DNA of 10,978 nt, taken from positions 1 to 10,978 of the forward strand of contig JAFAFN010000175.1 of assembly GCA_023423475.1 (NCBI GenBank), in the 5' to 3' direction. Of this stretch, positions 1 to 6,617 are shown piece by piece (position 1 is the first letter of the stretch; the number at the start of each line of letters is the position of its first letter). The notes beneath the pieces were generated by a model. It saw nothing but the letters and a program-made list of their open reading frames with translations, had not been told where the DNA came from and made no database searches. The DNA is from Actinomycetes bacterium. GTDB taxonomy: Bacteria > Actinomycetota > Acidimicrobiia > Acidimicrobiales > Microtrichaceae. Both the position numbers and the translations under genes were made by a program.

Positions 1-216
1 GCCGAGCATCGCCTCGAGCCACTGGTGGGAGTTCTGCGCGTAGATGCCGACGTGGTCGGCCGGTCCGACGCCGCGCTCGGCGAGGAAGTGGCCGATCTGG
101 TTGGCCCGGGCGTCGAGCTGCGCGTACGTGAGCTGCACGTCGCCGTCGACGACGGCGACGCGGTCGGGGACGACGTCGGCGGTGTGTTCGTAGAGGTCTG
201 CGATGTTGAAAGCCAC
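1..216 (-). CDS. AMP-binding acyl-CoA synthetase (FadD type), N-terminus only, runs off left edge
   Basis: Family members form an acyl-adenylate from ATP and a carboxylic acid, then an acyl-CoA thioester, in the cytoplasm. The minus strand reads open for 72 codons from a GTG at 216 to the window edge. The start is typical of the family: a short lead (AFNIADLYEHTADVVPDRVA), then LTYAQLDARANQIGHFLAERGVG-like sequence, then VGIYAQNSHQWLEAMLG. These match the first conserved helix and strand of ANL-superfamily adenylating enzymes. The ATP-binding loop and catalytic lysine lie outside the window. GTG 216 was chosen because it gives the usual short N-terminus. No Shine-Dalgarno sequence precedes it; a TAGTTT hexamer ends 6 nt upstream, which fits a leaderless transcript. 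A KstR-type box overlaps that hexamer, so the gene may belong to a steroid or fatty-acid regulon. Substrate is unknown. Confidence 0.85.
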   Translation of the reverse strand, partial: MAFNIADLYEHTADVVPDRVAVVDGDVQLTYAQLDARANQIGHFLAERGVGPADHVGIYAQNSHQWLEAMLG

Positions 217-224
217 GGTGAGAA

Positions 225-242
225 ACTAGAACAAGTTCCAGT
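225..242. promoter_or_regulatory. KstR-type operator upstream of the left acyl-CoA synthetase
   Basis: Positions 227-240 read TAGAACAAGTTCCA, a perfect match to the published KstR consensus TNNAACNNGTTNNA. The symmetry extends to 18 bp (ACTAGAACAAGTTCCAGT), with 7 of 8 positions matching between half-sites. KstR is a TetR-family repressor of sterol catabolism genes in Mycobacterium and Rhodococcus. The site ends 10 nt before the GTG start of the acyl-CoA synthetase and overlaps its putative -10 hexamer (TAGTTT, 223-228). Bound repressor would therefore block the promoter. The motif match is seen directly; the identity of the regulator is inferred, and other TetR regulators recognise similar sites. 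Confidence 0.6.
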
Positions 243-264
243 GCCGGTGACAGCGGTCACCGGC
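243..264. terminator. Perfect 9-bp hairpin, distal of two behind the WS/DGAT gene
   Basis: GCCGGTGAC (243-251) pairs perfectly with GTCACCGGC (256-264) across a 4-nt loop. It lies about 34 nt beyond the WS/DGAT stop and just upstream of the KstR-type box. There is no T-tract, as is common in high-GC actinobacteria, so terminator function is inferred from position and stem strength. Confidence 0.5.
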
Positions 265-273
265 CGTGGCGGT

Positions 274-295
274 CGTCGCCGGCACGCCGGCGACG
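274..295. terminator. Perfect 9-bp hairpin immediately after the WS/DGAT stop codon
   Basis: CGTCGCCGG (274-282) pairs with CCGGCGACG (287-295) around the loop CACG. The stem begins 2 nt after the stop codon of the minus-strand acyltransferase (298-300). With the second hairpin at 243-264 it forms a tandem stem-loop pair that would insulate the downstream acyl-CoA synthetase from read-through. No U-tract is present. Confidence 0.55.
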
Positions 296-297
296 TC

Positions 298-1824
298 TCA
301 CTTCGCCTTCGGGGTGGCCTTCTTCCGCTGCTTCTTGCCCGACGCCGTCTCGGTCCGCTTCGAGGGAGCGCTGCCGTTCGGCGAGGTGACCGTCGTGGTC
401 ACCGGCGCCGGTGCCTTCACGATGGTCGGGTCGGTGAGCCCTGCGAGCTGCAGGAGCTCGTCGAACGCCGGGCGAACCTGCGCGGCGACCTCCCAGATGT
501 CAGGCACGAGCTCGGCGTCGGCCATGAAGCCGATGTCGATGTGGTCGCGGTAGCTGAGCACCGTGATGTTCAGTCCCGCCCCGTCCATGATCGGACCCAT
601 CGGGTAGGCCGCGACGAGCTCGGCACCCGCGAGGTAGAGCGGGAACGGAGGCCCGGGCACGTTCGAGATGACCAGGTTGTGGATCGGCCGGTGCTGGTCG
701 GCCAGGTTCATCGAGCTGTACAGGCGCGATGCCAGACCGAACGTCCTCGGCGCCGCCCACTCGGCCCAGTCGGTGAGTGTCCTTGCGCCGATGGCGTTGT
801 GGTCCTCCTTCGCACCCTCGGTGCTCCGGCGGATCGTCTCGAGCCGCTCGGCGGGGTCGGCCAGGTCGGTGGCCAGCGAGGCGAACATGGCCGAGACCTT
901 GTTGCCGGAGCTCTCCTCCTCCTCGATGCGCACCGAGACGGGACACACGGCGAGCAGCGGGTCCTCGGGCAGGGCGTCGTGCAGCTCGAGGTAGCGGCGC
1001 AGCGTCGCGGAGCAGACCTCGAGCACGACGTCGTTCACCTTGACCCCGAGCGCCTCCTTGATCTGCTTGGACTGGTCGAGCGGCAGTCGGGCGAAGGCGA
1101 CGGCGCGCTCCGGGCCGATCGAGTGGTTGAACGGGGTGCGGGGCGCGGTCAGCGGGACCGCGCCGTGCTTCGAGCCGTCGTCGAGGATGTTGCGCACGAG
1201 CGTCGTGGCGGAGTTGATCGTCCGCCCCAGCAGCGGGACGACCTCTCGGGCCCGTCGCAGCTTGGACATCGCCGCGTACGACAGCAGCTCGACCTCGTTG
1301 GGGACGCGCTCGGGCAGCATCTCGACCTGCTCCGGCGGCATCGCGTCGGGCGCCAGGTCGTACAGGGCGGTCATGATGTCGGCGCCGCCGGCGCCGTCGA
1401 CCGCGGCGTGGTGCACCTTGATGACGAGCCCGACCCGGTCGTGCTTCAGGCCCTCGATGACCCACGCCTCCCACAACGGGCGGTTGCGGTCGAGTGGCAC
1501 CGAGGCGATCTCGGCGGTGACCTCGCCGAGCTCTCGGCGTCCGCCGGGCGCCGGGCACGTCACCCGACGCACGTGGTTGTCGAGGTCGAAGTCGGGGTCC
1601 TCGATCCACACCGGATGGTGGAACTGGAACGGCACCTCGACCAGGCGCCGACGGAACGGCGGCACGACCTGGAGTCGATCGGCCATGTGCTGCTTGAACT
1701 TCTCGAAGGAGTAGCCGTCGCGCATCGTCGACACGTCGTAGATCCCGACGAGCGCGATCTGCATGTGTCCCGCGTCAGTCTCCAGATACAGGAATGCTGC
1801 ATCCATCCCTGAGAGCCGTTCCAT
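298..1824 (-). CDS. Wax ester synthase/acyl-CoA:diacylglycerol acyltransferase (WS/DGAT family)
   Basis: This 508-residue enzyme would transfer an acyl group from acyl-CoA to a long-chain alcohol or diacylglycerol, making wax esters or triacylglycerol at the inner face of the membrane. The N-terminus (MERLSGMDAAFLYLET) is the family signature. PLWE lies at 116-119, and the catalytic HHXXXDG motif is intact as HHAAVDG at 138-144. NDVVL (264-268) and SNVPGP (387-392) mark the C-terminal conserved blocks. Length is normal apart from a basic tail (about 491-508, ending KKQRKKATPKAK) that could aid membrane or lipid contact. ATG 1824 is preferred over upstream starts because the AAGGGG of GGAAGGGG sits 6 nt before it and the family motif begins at residue 1. 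It diverges from the alpha/beta hydrolase across 134 bp, suggesting paired control of storage-lipid synthesis and ester turnover. In vivo substrate is unknown. Confidence 0.95.
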   Translation of the reverse strand: MERLSGMDAAFLYLETDAGHMQIALVGIYDVSTMRDGYSFEKFKQHMADRLQVVPPFRRRLVEVPFQFHHPVWIEDPDFDLDNHVRRVTCPAPGGRRELGEVTAEIASVPLDRNRPLWEAWVIEGLKHDRVGLVIKVHHAAVDGAGGADIMTALYDLAPDAMPPEQVEMLPERVPNEVELLSYAAMSKLRRAREVVPLLGRTINSATTLVRNILDDGSKHGAVPLTAPRTPFNHSIGPERAVAFARLPLDQSKQIKEALGVKVNDVVLEVCSATLRRYLELHDALPEDPLLAVCPVSVRIEEEESSGNKVSAMFASLATDLADPAERLETIRRSTEGAKEDHNAIGARTLTDWAEWAAPRTFGLASRLYSSMNLADQHRPIHNLVISNVPGPPFPLYLAGAELVAAYPMGPIMDGAGLNITVLSYRDHIDIGFMADAELVPDIWEVAAQVRPAFDELLQLAGLTDPTIVKAPAPVTTTVTSPNGSAPSKRTETASGKKQRKKATPKAK

Positions 1825-1958
1825 CGCAATCCCCTTCCGAGTACCGATGCATTCTTCCGGAGTTCCGAGCCGCGTGTCGCGCATCGCGCGAGCGGGTTCG
1901 TCGGCCGAGGACGTGAGTGGGTTGTCTCGCCATCGCGGTGGGGCAAGACTCGTCGGGC

Positions 1959-3389
1959 ATGAGCGACTCCCCAGCGTCCGACACGGCATCGTCCGACAGA
2001 GGACCGTCCAACCGCCATCCGCTGCGGCAGGGCCTCGTCCGGGCCGGTCTGGTCGCCAACGCCTACCGCCCGCTCGCCGGGAACCCGGCGACGTTCGTGC
2101 CGGCGTTCTTCGCCTCGTGGGTCACCTCGGAAGCAGCGCCCGCGCTGCTCGCGACCTGGACCGTCCGCACGGTGTCCCAGCAGCTCCGCCGTCGCCGACG
2201 TGGTGAGTCGCTGCGTCCCGCCGAGGCCGCAGGACTCGCGCTGACCGTCGCCGCGGGCGCCGGAGCCGTCGGCCTCATCCGTCAGGGCATCCGGTCCGAC
2301 GAGGAGCTGTCCTCGGCGCTCGCACCACTGGTCCCCGCGGATGAGCTCGCGGAGCGCCCCGCCGCGGTGCGCGCCGGCGCGCTGCTGCCGTTGCTCACGG
2401 GCAACCGTCGCCGGCGTCGGACCCGCGACGTCGTCTTCAGCGATCGCGATCCCGACCAGCCGACGAGTCGTCGACTCAAGCTCGACGTGTACCAGCCGCT
2501 CGACGCCCCCGCGCCCGGTGAGCGCCGGCCCGCCGTGCTGCAGATCCACGGCGGCGCCTGGGTGCTCGGCTCGAAGAACGAGCAGGGCATCCCGCTGCTG
2601 AACCACCTGGCCTCGGCGGGTTGGGTCGGCTTCAACGCCGATTACCGGCTCAGCCCGAACGCGAAGTTCCCCGACCACCTCGTCGACCTGAAGCGGGCCC
2701 TGGTGTGGATCCGCGAGCACGCGGATGAGTACGGCGTCGATCCGAACTTCATCGCCGTGACGGGCGGTTCCGCCGGCGGCCATCTGTGCGCGCTCATGGC
2801 CCTCACGCAGAACGACCCGGCGTTCCAGCCCGGCTTCGAGGACGCGGACACCTCGGTGCAGGCAGCCGTGCCCTTCTACGGCGTGTACGACCTGACCGAC
2901 CGAGAGGGCGACTACCACACGGGTGTGCCCGAGAAGTTCTCGTTCACCGGGCTGCTCGCGCAGCTCGTCATGGGCGTCGGTGTCGACGAGTCACCGGAGC
3001 ACTGGGCCGCCTACTCGCCGATCGACCGGGTGTCGGCCGACGCGCCGCCCACCTTCGTGATCCACGGCGACGTCGACGCGCTGGTCCCCGTCGCCGGCGC
3101 CCGGCGGTTCGTGGCGAAGCTCCGTGCAGCGTCGGACCAGCCCGTCGTGTACGCCGAGCTGCACGGTGCCCAGCATGCGTTCGAGGTCTTCCCGAGCTTC
3201 CGCACCGTGCGCACCGTCGAGTACGTCGAGCGGTTCCTGCACCACGTGCACGCCGAGTACCTGGCGCGCACGGCGGATCCGTCGGCGACCCAGCCGGTGC
3301 CCGACGGCGTCGACGCCGAACCGTTGCACGCGGACGAGGTCGACGACGCAGCGCAGGTCCGCATCGAGGCCGCCGCGACCGCCGACTGA
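1959..3389 (+). CDS. Alpha/beta hydrolase (carboxylesterase/lipase-like) with N-terminal extension
   Basis: This is a 476-residue serine hydrolase, probably acting on carboxyl esters. The oxyanion-hole motif HGGAW is at 197-201, and the nucleophile elbow GGSAG is at 269-273 (Ser271). HGDVD at 369-373 supplies the likely Asp373, and GAQH gives the likely His406. This order is typical of the LipC/LipN-like and BD-FAE branches. About 155 residues precede the catalytic domain. They include a hydrophobic stretch (about 91-108, AGLALTVAAGAGAVGLI) followed by a basic run (150-155) and may be a membrane-associated region. A GTG at 1917 is in frame, but ATG 1959 gives a more ordinary start. The gene diverges from the WS/DGAT acyltransferase and is followed 6 nt later by the YibE/F gene, so it may lead a two-gene operon. 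A role in mobilising stored or imported esters is inferred from context only. Confidence 0.9.
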   Translation: MSDSPASDTASSDRGPSNRHPLRQGLVRAGLVANAYRPLAGNPATFVPAFFASWVTSEAAPALLATWTVRTVSQQLRRRRRGESLRPAEAAGLALTVAAGAGAVGLIRQGIRSDEELSSALAPLVPADELAERPAAVRAGALLPLLTGNRRRRRTRDVVFSDRDPDQPTSRRLKLDVYQPLDAPAPGERRPAVLQIHGGAWVLGSKNEQGIPLLNHLASAGWVGFNADYRLSPNAKFPDHLVDLKRALVWIREHADEYGVDPNFIAVTGGSAGGHLCALMALTQNDPAFQPGFEDADTSVQAAVPFYGVYDLTDREGDYHTGVPEKFSFTGLLAQLVMGVGVDESPEHWAAYSPIDRVSADAPPTFVIHGDVDALVPVAGARRFVAKLRAASDQPVVYAELHGAQHAFEVFPSFRTVRTVEYVERFLHHVHAEYLARTADPSATQPVPDGVDAEPLHADEVDDAAQVRIEAAATAD

Positions 3390-3395
3390 TCCTCG

Positions 3396-4670
3396 GTGGG
3401 AGCGGGTCACGCCCACGGGGCGTTCGACGGCGCCGACTCGGCGCCGGCCTTCGACGCCCCGCTCCGCCGCTGGTTGGGCATCGTCGCCGGTCTGATCGCC
3501 GTCGCGACGATCGTCGCGCTGGTGCTCATGTGGCCGGGTCGACCCGACCGAGCGGACGTCGGGTCGTTGGGCATCGCGGACGAGCAGTACCCCGCGACGG
3601 TCACGCGGGTCGACCAGTTCGAGTGTCCGAACGCCGAGCAGCCGGGTGACGAGGCCTTCTACGAAGGGTTGACGTCGCTGTGCGTCGAGGTCACCTTCCG
3701 CCTCGACGACGGCCCCGACACCGGCGAGGAGCGGACCGTCGAGCTCTACGACGTCGGCGCCCAGCCGGAGCTCTCGGTGGGCGACGGGATCGTGGTGCCG
3801 TTCCTCGAACGGGCAGAGCCGCAGTTCCAGTACAGCCAGCAGTTCGAACGCGAACGTGGTCTTCCCATGCTGGTGCTCGCGCTGATCTTCGCCGTGCTGG
3901 TGGTCGTCCAGGGTCGACTCCGAGGCCTGAGCGCACTCGCCGGCCTGGTGGCCAGCATCGGGGTGATCGTGGTCTTCGTGCTGCCGGCCCTCATGGAGGG
4001 CTCGCGCCCGGTGGTCGTGGCGGTGGTCGCGGCGTCCGCGATCGCGTACCTGGCGCTCTACCTCGCCCACGGGTTCTCGCCGCTGACCACGGTCGCGCTC
4101 TTGGGCACCCTGGCCTCGCTGCTGCTCGTGGTCGTGCTGTCCGCAGTGTTCACATCGCTGACGGTGCTGTCGGGTCTGAGCGAGGAGACGCAGTACCTGC
4201 GGGCGTTCGGCGGCGAGCTCGACTTCGGCGGGCTGCTGCTCGCCGGGATGATCCTCGGGTCGCTCGGCGCGCTCGACGATATGACGGTCACCCAGGCCTC
4301 GGCGGTGGCCGAGCTGCGGGTCGCCAACCCGTCCTACGGGTTCACCGAGCTCTACCGTGCCGGTATCCGCATCGGCCGGGACCACGTCGCGTCGACGGTG
4401 AACACGCTCGCCCTGGCGTATGCCGGAGCGTCGCTGCCGTTGCTGCTGGTGTTCGTCAGCTCGAACCAGAGCTTCGGTCGGGTGCTGACCTCCGAGGTCG
4501 TCGCCACCGAGATCGTGCGCACGCTCGTCGGCTCGATCGGCCTCGTCGCGTCGGTGCCGTTGACGACGGCGCTCGCGGCTCGGCTGGTCGGTGGTCGCCG
4601 CGTCGAGCTGGCGTCGGGGTCGCTCGACGCGCCGGACACCCCGGACGCGCCGGACCCCGACCTCCGCTGA
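3396..4670 (+). CDS. YibE/F-like integral membrane protein
   Basis: This 424-residue protein matches the YibE/F family (PF07907), whose biochemical role is poorly defined. One membrane span (about 27-47) leads to a polar domain of about 110 residues (48-155) that would lie outside the membrane. Several more spans follow (roughly 156-171, 176-198, 204-223, 228-257, 280-292, 335-355 and 376-398). The hallmark sequence AGMILGSLGALDDMTVTQAS is at 283-302. The C-terminus is short, acidic and proline-rich. The GTG start at 3396 lies 6 nt after the hydrolase stop, which fits translational coupling, although no clear Shine-Dalgarno sequence is visible. The next in-frame ATG (near 3529) would delete the first span. 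Family assignment is firm; function is not known. Confidence 0.9.
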   Translation: MGAGHAHGAFDGADSAPAFDAPLRRWLGIVAGLIAVATIVALVLMWPGRPDRADVGSLGIADEQYPATVTRVDQFECPNAEQPGDEAFYEGLTSLCVEVTFRLDDGPDTGEERTVELYDVGAQPELSVGDGIVVPFLERAEPQFQYSQQFERERGLPMLVLALIFAVLVVVQGRLRGLSALAGLVASIGVIVVFVLPALMEGSRPVVVAVVAASAIAYLALYLAHGFSPLTTVALLGTLASLLLVVVLSAVFTSLTVLSGLSEETQYLRAFGGELDFGGLLLAGMILGSLGALDDMTVTQASAVAELRVANPSYGFTELYRAGIRIGRDHVASTVNTLALAYAGASLPLLLVFVSSNQSFGRVLTSEVVATEIVRTLVGSIGLVASVPLTTALAARLVGGRRVELASGSLDAPDTPDAPDPDLR

Positions 4671-4772
4671 CTCGCAGCGTGTGATCGGGGTCCGACGAGG
4701 GCAGGGGTCGCTCGACGCAGTGGGCCGGGAGGGAGAGGAGAGGGTTCGGCCCGTGCGTGACGCTCGTGGCGT

Positions 4773-4795
4773 CGGCGCTCCGGGGGAGAGCGCCG
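4773..4795. terminator. Hairpin between the convergent YibE/F and YceI genes
   Basis: CGGCGCTC (4773-4780) pairs perfectly with GAGCGCCG (4788-4795) around a 7-nt loop. It lies in the 154-bp gap between two convergent genes, about 103 nt after the YibE/F stop and 30 nt after the YceI stop. It could therefore serve both strands. No T-tract is present on either side. The rest of the gap shows nothing I can assign. Confidence 0.5.
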
Positions 4796-4824
4796 GTCGC
4801 CCCTGCGGTCTGGCGAGGAGCGAC

Positions 4825-5367
4825 TCAACCCTGCGGGATGATGGCCTCGACCTCGAGGTTGATCTTCACGTTCTTGCCCACGATCAGGCCGCCGGTCTCG
4901 AGTGCGGCGTTGAAGTCCAGGCCGAAGTCGTTGCGGTCGATCTCGGTCGAGGCCGAGAAGGCGATGCGCTGGAAGCCGTACGGGTCGGTGATCGCACCCT
5001 CGAACTCGGTCTCGAGCTCGACCTGCTTGGTCACGCCCTTGATCGTGAGGTCACCGGCGACGACCCACTCGTCGCCGTCGGCCTTGACCGAGGTGGACGT
5101 GAAGGTGATGGTCGGGAAGTTCTCGACGTCGAGGAAGTCGGCGCTGCGCACGTGGGCGTCGCGGCCCTCGTCACGGGAGTTGAACGACGCCGTGTTGATC
5201 GAGGCGGTGACCGTCGAGGCGGTGGGCTCCTCGGCGATGACGACGGTGCCCTCGACCTCGGTGAACTCGCCCTTGACCTTCGAGAGGCCGAAGTGCTTCA
5301 CCGAGAAGCCGGCGTGGGTGTGGCTGAGGTCGATGACGTAGGTGCCTGCGGGGGGAGTGGTGCTCAT
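4825..5367 (-). CDS. YceI family protein
   Basis: YceI proteins are lipocalin-like beta-barrels that bind isoprenoid or other long hydrophobic molecules. This copy has 180 residues and no signal peptide, so it is predicted to be cytoplasmic, unlike the secreted E. coli protein. Family blocks are clear: TYVIDLSHTHAGFSVKHFG at 9-27, the DEGRDAHVRSADFLDVENFP region at 66-85, GDLTIKGVTKQVEL at 105-118 and IDRNDFGLDFN at 143-153. ATG 5367 is preceded by a Shine-Dalgarno-like AAAGAGG. The gene diverges from a MarR regulator. Its promoter (-35 TTGACA, 17-bp spacer, -10 TATGTT) is overlapped by an inverted repeat, so repression by that regulator is likely. The physiological ligand is unknown. Confidence 0.95.
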   Translation of the reverse strand: MSTTPPAGTYVIDLSHTHAGFSVKHFGLSKVKGEFTEVEGTVVIAEEPTASTVTASINTASFNSRDEGRDAHVRSADFLDVENFPTITFTSTSVKADGDEWVVAGDLTIKGVTKQVELETEFEGAITDPYGFQRIAFSASTEIDRNDFGLDFNAALETGGLIVGKNVKINLEVEAIIPQG

Positions 5368-5404
5368 GGAACTGCCTCTTTCATGCGGTCGTTCTGGTCA
5401 TCTG

Positions 5405-5422
5405 GTTGATGGCTTCATCAAC
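5405..5422. promoter_or_regulatory. Inverted repeat, probable MarR operator at the yceI promoter
   Basis: The 18-bp site has perfect 7-bp arms, GTTGATG (5405-5411) and CATCAAC (5416-5422), separated by GCTT. It covers part of the yceI -10 element and the expected transcription start on the minus strand. Size and symmetry fit a MarR-family dimer. Assignment to the adjacent regulator is inferred from position. Confidence 0.6.
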
Positions 5423-5448
5423 ATATCGAGAAGCATCTGACTTGTCAA
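5420..5448 (-). promoter_or_regulatory. Sigma-70-type promoter for yceI
   Basis: On the minus strand a perfect -35 TTGACA (5443-5448) is followed by a 17-bp spacer and a -10 TATGTT (5420-5425, four of six consensus bases). Transcription would begin near 5412, about 45 nt before the yceI ATG. This is the best canonical promoter in the window. It lies in a visibly AT-richer stretch between the divergent genes. Confidence 0.65.
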
Positions 5449-5472
5449 CTGTTACTTGGTCAGACGTTTGTG

Positions 5473-5478
5473 TACCAT
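5473..5478 (+). promoter_or_regulatory. Putative -10 element of the MarR gene (leaderless arrangement)
   Basis: TACCAT ends 6 nt before ATG 5485, so transcription would begin at or beside the start codon. No Shine-Dalgarno sequence is present between them, which fits leaderless translation. No convincing -35 is seen at 16-18 bp, so the call rests on spacing and the TANNNT pattern. Confidence 0.35.
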
Positions 5479-5484
5479 CTGGGT

Positions 5485-5997
5485 ATGGATACCAACTCCG
5501 AAGAGATCCGCTCCTTCTGCGGCGTCGACGACGAGCGGATCCACACCTTCGGTCTGTTGCTCGAAGCCCACGCACGGCTGACCCAGCTGCTCGACGCCGA
5601 CCTGCAGGGCAGCGACGACATCTCGTTGCAGACCTACGAGGTGCTGCTGCGCATCGGTCGCAGCGAGCGCCAGCGGGTCACCATGTCCGAGCTGGCCGGT
5701 GGGGTGGCGCTCACCACTGGTGGGGTGACGCGCCTGGCCGACCGCCTCGAGAAGGCGGGGCTGATCCAGCGCGGTTCGTGTCCGAGCGACCGGCGCGTCA
5801 CCTGGCTGTCGCTGACACCTGCAGGGGCCGACACCCTCGAGGTGGCGACCCAGCACCACCTCGAGAGCCTCGACCGTCACGTCCGCTCGCGGCTCGACCC
5901 GGCCGATCTGCCGGCTCTGCACCGTGCCCTCGACACGCTGCGAACCGACGCACCGGACTCCGAGCCCGATCCCGACCTGGGGCCCGACGCGGACTAA
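5485..5997 (+). CDS. MarR family transcriptional regulator
   Basis: This 170-residue protein is a dimeric winged-helix DNA-binding repressor of the MarR family. Residues 48-60 (LQTYEVLLRIGRS) and 66-91 form the helix-turn-helix, with TTGGVTRLADRLEKAGLI as the recognition helix region. The wing is at about 96-114 and carries the family DXR-type signature (SDRRVTWLSLTPAG). Two cysteines are present: Cys12 near the N-terminus and Cys99 in the wing. ATG 5485 is chosen over an in-frame GTG at 5470 because it matches normal family length and has a -10-like hexamer 6 nt upstream. The gene diverges from yceI and shares its control region, so yceI repression and autoregulation are likely. Its 3' end overlaps the convergent DksA-like gene. 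The acidic, proline-rich tail (155-170) is probably disordered. The inducer is unknown. Confidence 0.92.
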   Translation: MDTNSEEIRSFCGVDDERIHTFGLLLEAHARLTQLLDADLQGSDDISLQTYEVLLRIGRSERQRVTMSELAGGVALTTGGVTRLADRLEKAGLIQRGSCPSDRRVTWLSLTPAGADTLEVATQHHLESLDRHVRSRLDPADLPALHRALDTLRTDAPDSEPDPDLGPDAD

Positions 5998-6371
5998 CCG
6001 CCCGCGGTCGCCTGGCAGTCGACGCAGGTCGTCGCGCTCGGCATGACCTCGAGGCGCGCCGCGGGGATGGACCCACCGCAGGACTCGCACGTGCCATAGG
6101 TGCCCTCGTCGATGCGAGCGAGCGCACGCTCGATCTGGTCGAGCTGCGCGGCTTGCAGGCCGCTCAACGTCTCGTGGAAGTCATGGGCGGCGAGTCGGGC
6201 GCCCGGGTCGTCCGCGAGGTCGACGTCGTCCGCCGGCGGCGGGATGCTCAGCGCGGCGCGCTCCTGGGTCAGGAGCTCGGTCAACTCGGCGAGCTGGGCG
6301 GGTGTCAGGTCGTTCGGCCGTGAGGTCGGGTCCGCCGGTTGTCCGGCGGTGAGTCGATCGGTGGTGGTCAT
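5994..6371 (-). CDS. DksA/TraR family C4-type zinc-finger protein
   Basis: Family members bind RNA polymerase through its secondary channel and tune transcription initiation; many actinobacterial versions are uncharacterised. The 125-residue protein has a helical region (about 22-42 and 58-86), an acidic loop (DDVDLADD at 48-55) and a C4 zinc finger. The finger is C95-X2-C98-X17-C116-X2-C119, the family spacing. The ETLSGLQAAQLDQIERALARIDEGTYGTCESCGG region is diagnostic. ATG 6371 follows AGGAG with a 9-nt spacer. Longer in-frame starts (6500) lack this signal and add arginine/proline-rich sequence typical of a non-coding frame. Its stop overlaps the stop of the convergent MarR gene (shared bases 5994-5997). 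Confidence 0.9.
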   Translation of the reverse strand: MTTTDRLTAGQPADPTSRPNDLTPAQLAELTELLTQERAALSIPPPADDVDLADDPGARLAAHDFHETLSGLQAAQLDQIERALARIDEGTYGTCESCGGSIPAARLEVMPSATTCVDCQATAGG

Positions 6372-6617
6372 GGGGATGTGCTCCTGTGCTGCAGCCGGAC
6401 CGAGGCCCGGGAACGGACCGGGCGCGTCGACGCGTCCGGGTCGTCGTGCCCGGGGCCCGGTCGGACCCTCGGTTCCGCTCGCACCCGGGCGGACCTCCAA
6501 CGGGTCTCCGGGTGTGGCGTCGCATCGACGAGGTGGCTCGACCGTAGTCCTTGGACCATCCGGCGTCGGGTCGATTCGGTGTCATGTGCGTCGGCGCCCA
6601 CATGGCACGCTGGCGCC

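Noticed and set aside
25..1812. A 595-codon open frame on the plus strand
   Set aside because: It lies antisense to the WS/DGAT gene and is arginine/valine/glycine-rich with no motif. It is the expected mirror frame of a high-GC gene.
1560..2918. A 452-codon minus-strand frame across the divergent WS/DGAT and hydrolase region
   Set aside because: It overlaps both real genes, lacks family motifs and has the biased composition of a shadow frame.
2991..4385. A 464-codon minus-strand frame opposite the YibE/F gene
   Set aside because: It is histidine/glutamine/arginine-rich antisense of a membrane protein gene and contains nothing recognisable.
6423..6434. CGCGTCGACGCG, a perfect 12-bp palindrome upstream of the DksA-like gene
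   Set aside because: It is made only of CG, GC and TCGA steps that are very common in this genome, and it is too far from a promoter-like sequence to call an operator.
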